A stretch of DNA of 64,000 bases from Lytechinus pictus (Eukaryota > Echinodermata > Echinoidea > Temnopleuroida > Toxopneustidae), in NCBI RefSeq assembly GCF_037042905.1, contig NC_087249.1:38995901-39059900 (forward strand). Reading direction: 5' to 3'. The notes under the pieces were generated by a model. It searched no databases, was not told the origin of the DNA, and saw nothing but the letters and a program-made list of their open reading frames with translations. Both the position numbers and the translations under genes were made by a program. Every line of letters starts with the position of its first letter. Within the stretch, counting starts at the first letter, position 1. Below are positions 33,601 through 46,600 of this stretch, in pieces.

Positions 33601-34345
33601 AGCATGACACCGGATGTTGTGCTATGTCGTGCTCGACAGTCTAGCATGATTTTACCTCTTACTATGGAAAATATTACTTGGGGGCTCGCGGCAGTTTCAC
33701 CCCAAAAATAAGCTGGAAACCAAAAAAAGAGCCCTGGAAAATCCCCATTCATTGCAATGTTAAAGTTGTGAAAAGTAGCCCCTGAAAATATAAATATATA
33801 ATTTTTCCTGCTTCAGACTTACCGCAGATTTGTGCTTTGTCCTTTTGTGCTGAGAGTGTTTACACAAAGATCTAACCTTTGACAAAAGGACGACCTGAGG
33901 TATTCTCCTAGGTCACTCCAGATTTTTGGTAGATCTATACAGGGTAGAAGAAGACCCCTGTTATTGCTGTGTTATTTACGTATTTGGAGAACAGTTCTTC
34001 CAATATAAGAATAATATAGTTTCAATTTTCCATGTGGCAATGAATTTTCTGAAATCTGTATTGTATTATATTTATAAATGATTTTTATAGTGGTAATAAA
34101 TAATTTCCATCATGATATTGGAGATACATGTTTATCATTCTTCATAATTCTCTGTTGTCACAGGTGAAAGCTGCGTGTAAACCTATTTTCATCCATAGTC
34201 GCGTATCGGTATGCCTGTGAAATGATGTAGCGTGCTACGGACAATAAGCCATGGATGGATCGTGACTTTGTTCACATGGGTACATTTTATTTCCGATCAA
34301 ACTAACGTGATGAGGCTGCAGAGATAAATGAATGGTCCATTCAAA
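33601..34345 (+). promoter_or_regulatory. POSH upstream region, possible 5' UTR with short upstream ORFs
   Basis: A plausible acceptor TTGTCACAG ends at 34163, so the start-codon exon may begin at 34164. If so, the leader has upstream ATGs at 34211, 34222, 34251, 34276 and 34310, each followed within ten codons by a stop. The transcription start cannot be seen. Confidence 0.4.
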
Positions 34346-34690
34346 ATGGATGAACAATCGATATTTGACATCCTCGAGTGCTCTGTATGCCTAGAGCGTT
34401 TGGATGCGACCAGTCGGGTCTTGCCATGTCAGCACACCTTCTGCATGCGATGTCTTCAGCAGATCCTCAACACCCGGGGCGAGCTACGCTGCCCGGAATG
34501 TCGAGACCTTACCCCGCAACAGAGGGTGACGGACCTACCCACCAATATTCTCCTGGTGAGGTTGCTCGATGGAATGAAGAGGCCTGCTCCGGCATCTCCT
34601 GCTTCAACTGGATCGAGTTCTGGAGGAGGCCTGTCGAAGACCAGTGACCAGGCAGAGTCAACTTCTTCAAGTAGGAGTGGTGTTTCGAAG
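34346..34690 (+). CDS. SH3RF1: POSH exon 1: RING finger
   Basis: The start [19 protein letters not shown] aligns with the usual POSH N-terminus and has A at -3 and G at +4. The in-frame ATG six codons upstream (34328) has a weak context. All eight zinc ligands of a C3HC4 RING are present: C12, C15, C28, H30, C33, C36, C49, C52. The family's [14 protein letters not shown] follows at about 68-81, then a Ser/Ala/Pro linker. Donor AAG|GTAAGC, phase 0. Reading through the donor would add 22 codons before a stop, giving a RING-only protein. Confidence 0.96.
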
Positions 34691-37600
34691 GTAAGCGTGA
34701 TGACATTGCTTTATTACATTGTACATGTAGTTTCTCTTTGAATTTATCATTTAAAGTCAGTGGAGTGTCAGCTTTCATGTGGAATTTGACACCAGTATTA
34801 TCACACATGGTGGAAGTGTGGTAGATCAAGATTTATGACAAGCAGACATGTAATGCCACTGGAAAATGCATTATGGTTTAAAGTCATTGTCCCTTATTCT
34901 GAAGTCAGGTTAATTTGTACTCTGGTCTAAAGTTGTGGTTTATATGTAACTATGGACAGCCAATTGTGGCTTAAACCTCTCAGTACATGTACATGTAGGT
35001 GTTCAATGTATCAGTTCATTTGACTCAAATCATTCTTAACTGTCTTGGAAGGAGATAGTTGTCAGAATTTTTCACCATTAAAGAATTAGGAAAGAGCACA
35101 TTAAAATATAAGAAGCATACAAAGTTTAAAATTTTGACATGTTTGGCTTCCTATTATTCTGGCTTTCCATTTTTTTTAAACCATAAATTCCGGTTTTGTC
35201 AATAATTGTCTGTTGTTTCTTTTGATCCCACCGCCGATTATCCGGAAAATATAATAGAGAATAAACAACAACAAAAAATAAGCAAGGAAATTACGATACA
35301 GCCAAAACAAAAATTAGACTCCTCCAAGGGTGTTTCTTGTAGTCTCTTAATCGCCTGTTATACATGTATTCCTAGTACGTTACGTTCATACGTGACATCT
35401 CATAACGATATTTGATTCAATTTTCTTTGAGAGCTCGAGAGATCTGGATAAAGCCAAACGAACTTGTTAGTTTACAGCATGCAATTGACACTTTGGAGCC
35501 CTTACTATAGTACTTTTAAAGGATATTATTTAGGACATTTATCTTGTGAGTATGCAATTTTTAGGGTTTATTTTTGCTGCTTTGATCATTGTGCGGCCAT
35601 GCCGCATCAGCGGTGGTGCATGTTCCCCATGATAGCTGATGCCCCACCGATCAGGCTGAAATGCGATTAAACCTTTTGTGATGACTACCAGTGTGTCAAA
35701 GGATGACTTGCCTGAAATGACAACTTAAGTTTCCTCTCAACTGATGCATGTACAGTATTACAAGGTCCATAAATGTCGTCAAACAAGACAAATACAATAT
35801 ACATGTATCTACTTTAATGACCGCCTGTTATTAAAGACGACAACAAGTGGCCCTTAACTTTCACTGCATTTTTAGGGTACATGTAGGGCCACATTTCTAC
35901 CAGGCACATTTGTATATTACACCAATGTATAAAATAAAAGAGTGCAACAAGTGTCCCAATGCCAATGAGAGGTAGTCTGCAAGCCCAGACTCACGTTTGA
36001 TACTTTAACTAAAACTATGTCTAGAATGAAGACTAGGCTTCAAAGTCTCTCTCTGTGTCAAGTAAGAGCCAGCCACAGTAGCCTATATGTACATAGTGAA
36101 TCTAGTCTCACTACTTCAGACTCTGCATTATGCACTATGTGAAATGGCAAAAACCAAGGGTCTGTGCCTGCAGACTAAATGAGAGGGATATTGAGCCTGA
36201 TCAAAACGCATCCACAGCCATGGTCTTCGATGGACCTGGATTGATTTATGAGGGGTACTCCGGACCGAAAATAATTTATATCGAAATACATGTAAATATA
36301 AAGTAAATTCACCAAGCAAAAGGATGAAAATTTCTTCAAAGTCTGATAACAAATTTATTGAATTTTAAAGTTTCTGAATTTTTTTAAAATTCAGTGTTAT
36401 GCATGGTCATGAATATGCAATAGATGGGCTGATGTTATGTCCCGACTTAAAAAAAAAATAGATTCCCCAGTTGTTTATGTTTTTATTTTCTTGTTTTGTT
36501 TTAAATAAGTATTTTTCAGGATCATTCTTAGCTACTTCTCAATGATCCTTCCATTATTCTTGTACAGTAATTGTTCTTAATTTGCTATACTATGAAATAG
36601 TCAACATTTCTTGATATGTACATGTATACTGTATGTTTCATGAATGTTTTTGTGAAAGTGGGAAATAAAATTTCAAATTCAATGTTTCCTGAAATTATAC
36701 ATACTAATTATTTAATACTTCATTCTCCCTTAATTAATAGTTGTATCTTTAGTTACAAATTAAATCAGCAATCTTACTAGTTGTAGCAATCATACATATT
36801 TATTGTCTTACATATTCAATCCAATTTTTTTTCATAGTTGGAGGACAAAATTTGACTAATTATGATTCATGTGATAAAATACAAAACAATCAAGTCGGGA
36901 TATGACGTCATGAGCTTGCTCATTGCATAGTCATGAAGACATGCATAGAACTGTTTCACCTATTAAAAATAATGCAAAAGTTTAGAATGTCATAACTCTT
37001 TATTCCTTGTCTGAGTTTGATGACATTTTTGGCATTTGATTGTCTGATTTTGGGAGTTCCCCAGGGCTTTTTAAGCCTTCCACAAGTTTGATTTTCCTTG
37101 AATTTTAAAATTATTAGGATTAAGGAACCTGTTCAGTTCATAAATGTCACCCGATAATATTTATAAAGACCACTTTTCTTGCCGTTCTATGATGGTCTTT
37201 ATAAGGGTTTGGCTGCATAGTAATTTCATAATGCCAGAGGACAAATATTTGTCAAACTTGCATGAAGTTTGAGTCCATTGTAGCATGAAGATTGAAGCAG
37301 AGAATATGAAATGATTGATTCAAGCATGTTACAAAATAAACATTGAAAATAAAGGGAGAAAAGTGGTGGAAATTGGTATTGTTTGGAGACTGTATAAAAG
37401 GTTCATGCTGTTTTCAAAATAGTGTTCACTAGCTTACCCACGGCGTATTTGCATATACCCCCGGCTTATTTGCATATACGGATTACCGGCCGCACCGCAT
37501 CCGACGCAACGGATCAATGCCCACCTATTGTTCTCGCGTTCGTGCGTACGGTCTTGGAGATTAGTATAAATAGAGTACGTCATCAGATAATTTTCGTCAC

Positions 37601-40600
37601 TTGATAAAGAGTTGCAGCGGCACTCGAAAGCTCGTGAACTTGTAAGCTAGTGAACACTTTTTGCGAGAGTGATCACAAATTTCCTTGTTGACCATAGTAG
37701 ATTGCGAGACAAATGAATACCCTCTAGCGATTATTTCAATCCGCAATAATGAACCTATTTAGTATTGTCATATGGTATTTCTTTGAAAATACTAATTTCC
37801 TCACCAAAATACTGATTTTCGGCTTTTCAAATAATGGTACCGGTACTGAATATTCGTGGTTAAGGTTGGGAGCTCTTCATACAAATTGTGTCAGACAGAC
37901 AGAAACTAATTCTTTGTGCCGTGACCCACGTTGGCTTTTTAAAGAAAAATTGCTACAGGATTTGTAGAAATTCGAGCCGAGCCAGTCAAAGCAGCACAGA
38001 CTGGAAGTGGAAACTTCTTTTTGGATCTTATTATCATGGTGGCATACATGTACTTTCACACCATGTAACAACTCTTGGGCATTTGCTTGTAGGATAAAAA
38101 GTCTACTTTAAAGTCTCCAGTTATCTGCAGTGTGGAAATCAGAAAAATATCATTCACACATGTATGAAAAAATGAAATGATTATTAAGATCTCAAGTAAT
38201 AACTAAGAGAAAGGAATGTGGGGATGTGACATCATCAGCCCACCTAATGAATATTCATGAAGATGTGCAAATGTTTTCACAAAATATCGCTGAACTTTAA
38301 AATTCAATAACTTTGTTATTTGTTATCAGATTTTTATGAAATTTTCAGCATTTTGCTCTGTGAATTTTACTCCATCTATTTAGATAATGATTATTTCATC
38401 CCGGAGTACCCCTTTAACTGGAAGTTGCAGTCAGTTAGGGTGGGCTCAAGATTTTAGAATCCAGTTATTGCATATTAAATTTACCTGAGCACTTTATGCC
38501 TTGTGACAGTGATTGAAAAAAAAAAAACAATTTTGAGGGGGCGTGGCCTAAAAATACTGGCCATCTTGAGGATGGAAAAGCCCTGATTTTCATGTTTGAA
38601 GGCCTATTGACTACTGAGCTGAATCTGTACACGTCTATTTTGGCCTATATTGTTTTATACCAGCCTGATATACATGTATATCCAATGGAATAATTGTCGA
38701 AATTTGAAGAAAAAAATGGAATAGTGTACGAATTGGATCTTTGTTATTTAGGAGGCAGTATCATTCATTGTTTGAATTCTTACTACAGTGTATGAGTTTC
38801 TATTGCCTGAATGTCTGCAAAGACTGTGAAACACCTCGATTACCTCTGCGCCTTCAGTGTTTCAAGAGAAAAGGAGGTCAGTTGAAAACAAAGCAACTGG
38901 ACAGTGTGAGGCTGGGAATAGGTTTAGAAATATAATCCTCCTCTTCACTGTAGGATGACAGAGTCTTTGCCAAATTAAGATTCAGTTCGTGAGCCCCAGA
39001 GGAGAGTACCCTGTATACTGTTACGCAGTTTTGTGGCTAGATCAAAAAACCAATATGGCACTCGTCACGTCTCCAATATCTACTTGGAATAAAAAATTCT
39101 GAAATTTATTATCACTGTTCTTTTTTTAATTTTGGGACAAAAATTCTCAGAAACTGGCAGAGAAAAAGTACATTTGGAGCATTGAGAGTTGAGACATTAA
39201 CTTTCTGTGACTCTTGTGATTATTCACCTCATTGGAGAATCTATCCTGATAATAGCAGCAGAAAAAAAAGTTAATAATCCATGGGTTTTATGGAAGTTTG
39301 TTCAGCATATTTAATACATGTAGTCTTGTGCTGGTTTACTTTCTTAGGATTTTTTGTTTTCTCAGAAACTGCCCTTGAAAAAGTGTTTGGAAAAAAAGTA
39401 TTTGGGGGCACTGACACATTAGTTGAATTTTATACAGGTATGACTGTATTAATAATTCACCTACTAGTATCTGTTCAGACTATTAAAAGGAAGGTTTATT
39501 TTTATATTTTTAGGGTTGGTTTTCAGATTTGAAAAGTCTGTAAAATTTTTGTTTCAAATTATGATCACTATATTTTGGTGTTAATAGGTGCTCTGAGGTG
39601 TTATCCTTCAAATGCCATAAAAAATTTTTAGTTTCGTTCATGCTTGAGCGAACACGGAATGTTTTTGTCTGGGGTTAAAAAGGAGGCTTGGCAAAAATGG
39701 CATAAAATGATAAATAAGATGGTCGGACTTCTTGCTAATCAGCAGACTTCCTCTTAACCTTTTCATTATCTTTGCCATAATTTTCGAATTATGCGGTCAA
39801 AATTCATTTTCAAATCTATTTATTTGCTTGAATTGTTCTGTTGTTTCTCTTCAATATGTTCTCTTTTAGCTTTGAATATTCCTTCTTTAGGCAAGAACAT
39901 TTTTTTTTTCAACCGATGTATGGGAGAGTGTTTTTTTTATAAATCCTTTCATTGTGTGATACAAAGGTTATGGTGCCTTTGAACAGTGGCATACAGATGG
40001 GCGGCGGCTCGGGGTGCCCCCCCCCCCCCCCCCCCATAAAAAAAATCATGACCAAGAAAAAAAGTGGAAAGGAAATAACATGGAAGATGGAAAATGAAAT
40101 ATGATATAATTTTCTGAATATTATGTCAAAATCTATCACAAAATTTGATATTTTGATAAAAAAGTGGAAATTTTTGCTTGCTCACTTCACAACTGTTTTA
40201 AATACATTTTACCCGATCTGCCATTTCTTGCTCCTTCAAAATTGACTCAATACACCATTTTCATTGAAAGACATGAATCCTTTCCTGTTTGTCCTGTCAA
40301 GCACATAATTATTCATGTCTTTAAAACACATGAATCCTATTTTCAAGGAATCAATAGCCCCTTGAAAATAGGATTCATGTCTTTTAAAGGTACCATAACA
40401 TAATTCGTTTCACATAATGAAAGGATTTAAATAATTACTAGTTCTCCCAATTGATTATGCAAATCTTGCTTGGGTTGACAAAAAGTCTTCTTTTCTTACT
40501 TATGAAGAAAAATTCAAAGGTAAAAGAAGTTTAAATGAAAAACAAAATAATTCAAGTAAAGAAATAAATTTGTAAATGAAATATGGCATAATTTGAAAAT

Positions 40601-43600
40601 TATGGCAATGATAATGAAAAGATTAAGAGGAAGTCTGCTGATTAGCAAGAAGTTTAATCATCAAATTTCTCATTCCTGCTGTTTTGGCGCAAGCCTCTTT
40701 TTGAACCCCCGACAAAAAACATCCCGTATTCGCTCAAGCATGAACAAAATTTATTTTTTTTAATGGCATTTCAATGATAAGATTTCAGAGCATAGATCTA
40801 TCAACATCAAAATATAGATATCGTAATTTGAAACAATTTTTAATAGACTTTTCAAAACTGTCCCGTTTTTTTATACGCACTGTAGAGCAAGCAATTAAAA
40901 GAACATTATGATTGGTGTACATGTATTCTGCAGACACAGACCCTTCGTTTTCGCAATTCGCATAATGCATAAATACAGAGTCTGAAGAAGTGAGGGGGGG
41001 GGCTTGGGACGAAGGGTGGACTGTGGGGTTCCTGTTAACACGGCGCGATGCTACGCTATTCTTTAGGAATAAGCCTTTTAGGAGAATTCAAATTTGATGA
41101 AAGATAATATAATTTAACAGTAATTGCTCTTGATTTGCTCTGAAACAAATACTACTACGCTATACAGTATTCTTGAGGAACAAGCCCTTAAGATAATGAG
41201 AATTCAAATTTGATGAAAGATAACATAAGTTAACAGTAATTGCTCTTGATTTGCTCTGAAACAAATATTTATTTTTCATCATCAGTAGCATATTTTTGTC
41301 AATTACCGTTTGCTGTGAAGTGCAGCTGGGATTGTAGGGTCTTTTCCTCTTCATGTGTACATTATTATTATTACATGTATGTACAGTATGTTCTACATGA
41401 CAATATCATGCATAATTCTTTTGCGATCTTGATGCCTCCAACTGAATATGACATCATCGTTAGATTATTATGCATCACACTCTCCACTTGACCTGAATAA
41501 AGTTGCCGCTGGAGATACAGTATATAATTTATTGCATACTGTATTATGAGGCATGGTAGGCAATTGACATTTTTGGAATGACAAAACTGACCAGTTGCAG
41601 GACCCTAATAGCAGTTTATCTTTATTGCAGTCCTAATCAAATTCTTAGATAGAGCCTCCGAGGGGCATGTCTCATTTAACCCTGGAAAGGAAGTAAAGGC
41701 TTTCGCTGTGATATGCAATGAGGCAAACGTATTGATGGGACCAGGGAGTTGGGAGAGATATTGTTCACATATTTGGATTGTGAGAAAGTGAAGCAAGCGA
41801 GTTGAAAAATCAATAATAAAATTATTGATTATTGTTATGATAAATTTTTGGTGGGTCATGTGCCAGATATTGAAGGAAAGTCTGTGAAAATTATGTGGCT
41901 GAAAAATACACCAGCTCATTAATAATATCAAGGAATAAAGTGAGGTAAATATTTTGATGGGACTGAGTTTTATATGTAAATATGGAGCACTTTGTGAGAG
42001 AATGCGTAGAAAGCAAGCTGGAAAATGAGCGATATCAAAAGTAATGAATAATTTTATGATAAAGTTTTGGTCTAAAATGGGGACAGATATTGACTTAAAA
42101 AAAGGGAAAGTCAATATGATGCTGACACATACATGTACTAGTACAATACAATGGTTTAATTGAAGCTAAATTGACATTTGAAGCAAAAACTACGCCACTG
42201 GTCAGTGGTGATTGGGGGCTTTTAACTTGTATTTCACATGTACATGTATATGACGGATTATAAAGGGAGTAGCACAACTTGGGCTAATGCAAACATGCTT
42301 TTTGAGTAAAGATGAGTAATCCAGATTCCTAATTGAGATGTAGGATGCATGCCGCGATCCTGTTTATTGGAACTCAGTATAGTGATTCAGCACTTATTTC
42401 CAGAAATTTGAAGATCTTATCCATGTAGGAATGAATCCTCTTTAGGTTGCTGATGATAAAGGGTGATTCATTTCATGGTATACATTATAATGATAATTGA
42501 ACATTTATATTGCACATAGCATGATGTTGTGCTAATATATTAATTAGTTGTTTGTCCTTTTACAATTTTAAGGCTGACCATAAGATTACATGTACACCAA
42601 TCATAATAAAGAGAAGAAGAGATACAGACCCATAGGCCCGAATTCACAAAGGTGGTTTTTAAAACCCACGGTTGAGTCCATGGTTTATGCAGATTTCCTG
42701 TATAAATTACGCTGATTTTACCGCGTATATTATATAATGTCCAATGCTGATGCGCTTTTGTCACAGTGTGCCAAATTGACGCCTGTTACCGTGGTTATCC
42801 CCGCTATTTTATTCATGAGTCCACTCTTTGAAGAGTGGACTCATGAATAAAATAGCGTATCTAACCATGGTAACAGGCGTCAATTTGGCGCACTGTGACA
42901 AAAGCGTGCATCAGCATAGGACATTTTTTATACACGCGCCTGATACGCGCTAAAATAAGTGTGATTTATACAGGAAATCTGCATAAACCGTGGACTCAAC
43001 CGTGGGTTTTAAAAACCACCTTTGTGAATTCGGGCCATAGTATCTGTATGTTTTATAGTTCATTTGATTGTATTGTGAAGACCCATTAAAGATACATGTC
43101 AGGGACTGATATCCTCTTTCTTTTCTCTTCATGCATAAAAAAAGATACTCCACTCCAATTTCATAGAAGAGCAGGGAGCTCAAATTAGAAAACTTTGGAT
43201 CATTGTTATCATGGAAGGGATGTTTCGGTGTTTAAAGGTCAAGTCCACCCCAGAAAAAATGTTGATTTGAATAAATAGAGAAATATCAAACTAGCATAAC
43301 GCTGAAAATTTCATCAAAATCAGAAGTAAAATAAGAAAGTTATGACATTTTTAAGTTTCGCTTATTTTTCTCAAAATAGTTATATGCACAACTCAGTGAC
43401 ATGCAAATGACAGAGTCAATGATGTCCCTCACTCACTATTTCTTTTGTTTTTTATTGTTTGAATTATACTATATTTCACTTTCTATAGATTTGACAATAA
43501 GGACCAACTTTACTGAACCATGAAATGTTAAAACAATGGTAATTCCACATGTTCAGTGAGGAGAAAACTTTGTTTCACAGGACAATGAAGAGAAAAGTAG

Positions 43601-46600
43601 AATATTTCATATTTCATATAATAAAGTACAAAAGAAAAAGTGAATGGGTGACGTCATTACATGTAGTCCCCTCATTTGCATACCGACTTATCCTGCTCTG
43701 TATTAGAGATTGCTCTGTAATAGTAATAATGTTTCTAGTATGTGACATGTCAAAGGCCCTTCTTATTTTTCCAAACCTCAAGTCAAGAGATGAGATATGG
43801 CCCAATCAATGTCAATTGTCCTTGTCTTGTGTTGTGAGAGGGGCCCCCATCATGTCATCTGTTGGTGATGTACAATGTACATGTGTATCAGCTCCATGTA
43901 TGGCATACATGTACATGTACATTGTAGCTATATGGACAATGCCTAAGAAATTCAGGAAGGTGATGATTGATTTCACACTTATAATAGCCAAAATTGCCCG
44001 TCATTTGTAAAAATGGAATTACTTGGGTCGACTATTATTTCTTCAGTTGCCCAAAGATCTTTCTCAAACATACATTTCAAGAACATTAATCAAAAATCAA
44101 TATTCTACAATCTACATACTGTCATACACCATAATGAGATATGCTTTTACAGTGGCTCATAATTTGCTTGTTTAGGGGGAAAGAGTGGCCCTTGAAATGA
44201 GAGGAACATATGTAGCTCCCAAATGCAGATATTGCCCAAATGAGGCTAACAAAATGTAATGTGTTTGTGGATTGCCCTTCTAGGGAAATTTTCAACAATT
44301 ACATTTTTCATTAAAAAACATTTACATGACTCTTGAAAACATGAGGCACAAGTAAAACTCCTGTAAATGTGTACATGTAAAATCAACATCAAATCAAATG
44401 TGCATGAAGGCGTATATGACCCTGTTCTCATTACTGTCCTAAAACTAGTTTACTGGAAACGAGTTTAGAGGAAAATAGTTAATAATAGGAGTGGGCTATA
44501 AATGGGTGATTTTTGGTTTTGCTGTGGCAACAGTTTTTTTGTATTCCTTTTACCTTATCTCAACATGAAATGACAATATTTTTTGTCTCGGGTCCGAGAA
44601 AAAAGTGTGCCGGGCAAAAATAAAAAATGGCCGCCAAAACCCCCCAAAATCACATTTTTGGCCACAACTTCTTTATTTGGTGGTTTTTTTCTCTGGTTTT
44701 GGTGTCTATTCATATGTTTTGGGGGGCAGGCTGTTTGTTTTTCCTAAAGTTAGTACTTTTAAAACATTATTTGTGGAGTTAAAAGGTGATTTTACTTAAA
44801 TTCACCAATTTTTAGAGCCCTTTTTTCAGTCAAAAAGTAGGTTTCATCGTCTTGTGGTTCTTGGATATTAGACGATACTTGTTGAACAGTAGTAAGCAGC
44901 TTCATATAGCTATATAGCTTTTATTCCTCTAAATTGGGGTTTACGGATATTTGTGAAATATATCTTATCAACAAAAAAAAATGTCATTTATCAATAGGGG
45001 CAATGCGATATACAATGTACTGTACATAATACAGGGACACTGCATACACCGCCAGTGTATATCCATGCATTGACCACCATGACATATAACAAGGCCTGTA
45101 TATAAACTATATAGTGTCATAAAAATGAGCTTCTGAGGTTTAAAATTAGATTGTGAATTTGACTGCTTGTCAGCTGATGTACATGATCTAAACTGATGTA
45201 ACATAAATTGCACATAAACATCATATACGTACATCACAATTTTAGCCATTTCTACAACATTTAGAGGTTTTTTTTTTTAACCTGGTTGTGTCTAACCCTA
45301 TGTTTATGAGGTCAGGTAAATACCATGGTAATGCTGATCAACAGCCAATCAGAATCAAGGATTCCATGCAGTTACTATTTAATGGCAAAGTTACCATAAT
45401 GGTAAATTTTATGCAACGGGGCCCAGAATAGCTACAATGTAAATGCCATAATGTGGGGTTGACTATAATCCATTATTAATTTACCTCTCTTCGACCCCTG
45501 AATTTGCATATTTGACAAAAGATGTCTTAAATTTCTGAGACAAAACATATCTTTGATTTCTGAGGCATCTAATTATAAACCTAAGAGCTAATTTCTATGA
45601 CACTATAGTTTATATACAGACCTTGTCATGGTGGTCTATGCATGGGCATACATGGGCATACATGTGTATGCGGTGCAGTATGTACAGTACATCATATACT
45701 GTATAGCCCTTATGGATAATTGACATTTTTTTAAATTTATAGATCATTTCGCAAATATCTGTAAAACCCAAAGTAGAGGAATAAATGCTATATAGCTATT
45801 TGAAACTGCTTGCAATTGTGGAGCTCGCATCGTCTAAAATCCAAGAACCGCATGACGATGACACCTCCTTTTTAGCTGAAAAAAAGGGTCTAAAAATTGG
45901 TAAATTTAGGCAAAATCATCTTTTAACTCTACAAATAATGGTTTAAAAGTACTAATAATAGGAAAAACAAAATGCCTGCTCCCAAAAACATATGAATAGA
46001 CACCAAAACCAGAGAAAAAGACCACCTAATAAAGAAGTGTTGGCCAAAACTGCGATTTTGGGGGGTTTTGGTGGCCATTTTGGATTTTTGCCCGGCACAC
46101 TTTTTTCTCGGACCCGAGACAAAAAATATTGTCATTTCATGTTGAGATACATTACAAGGAATGAATAAAAACTGTTGTCACATTAAAATGACCAAAAAAG
46201 TATTTTTGACCCACGTATAGCCCACTCCTATTAATAAAAGGTGTATTGAGAATGGTCTAAGTGGTCTTGGAAGTGATCTTACAAACCGGTTCGGAATATC
46301 ACCTCGCGATGTAGTTTTCAAGATCGCTTTGCCTCGTTAATCTGGTTTTAGCGTAAGTGATGTGATGACACAGCCATTCTTCAGGAAGCGATCTTTGCAC
46401 ATTGTGAGCATGCTACTACTCTACACACTGTGTGTAGAATGTTGACGCTGAAGATTCAAATTTCGCACAAAATATGTCACCACTGAGAGTGTTCCTGTAG
46501 CAACAAGACTGCTTTATGTGCTGTGGTTTGAAAACCACTTTTGGGGGATCAAATGGGAAAGCTAGCATTTGAAGCGATCTTCCAAACTGGATTCCTGAAC

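Noticed and set aside
38741..38935. Cys-containing frame ([17 protein letters not shown])
   Set aside because: Cys spacing fits no zinc-finger pattern I know. It would not fit POSH, and there is no support beyond an open frame.
39281..39532. 83-codon hydrophobic frame
   Set aside because: A+T-rich composition gives the hydrophobic residues. It runs into the foldback element and has no splice context.
41605..42114. 169-codon minus-strand protein
   Set aside because: Ile/Leu/Phe/His-rich, covers two diverged repeat units, no recognisable domain.
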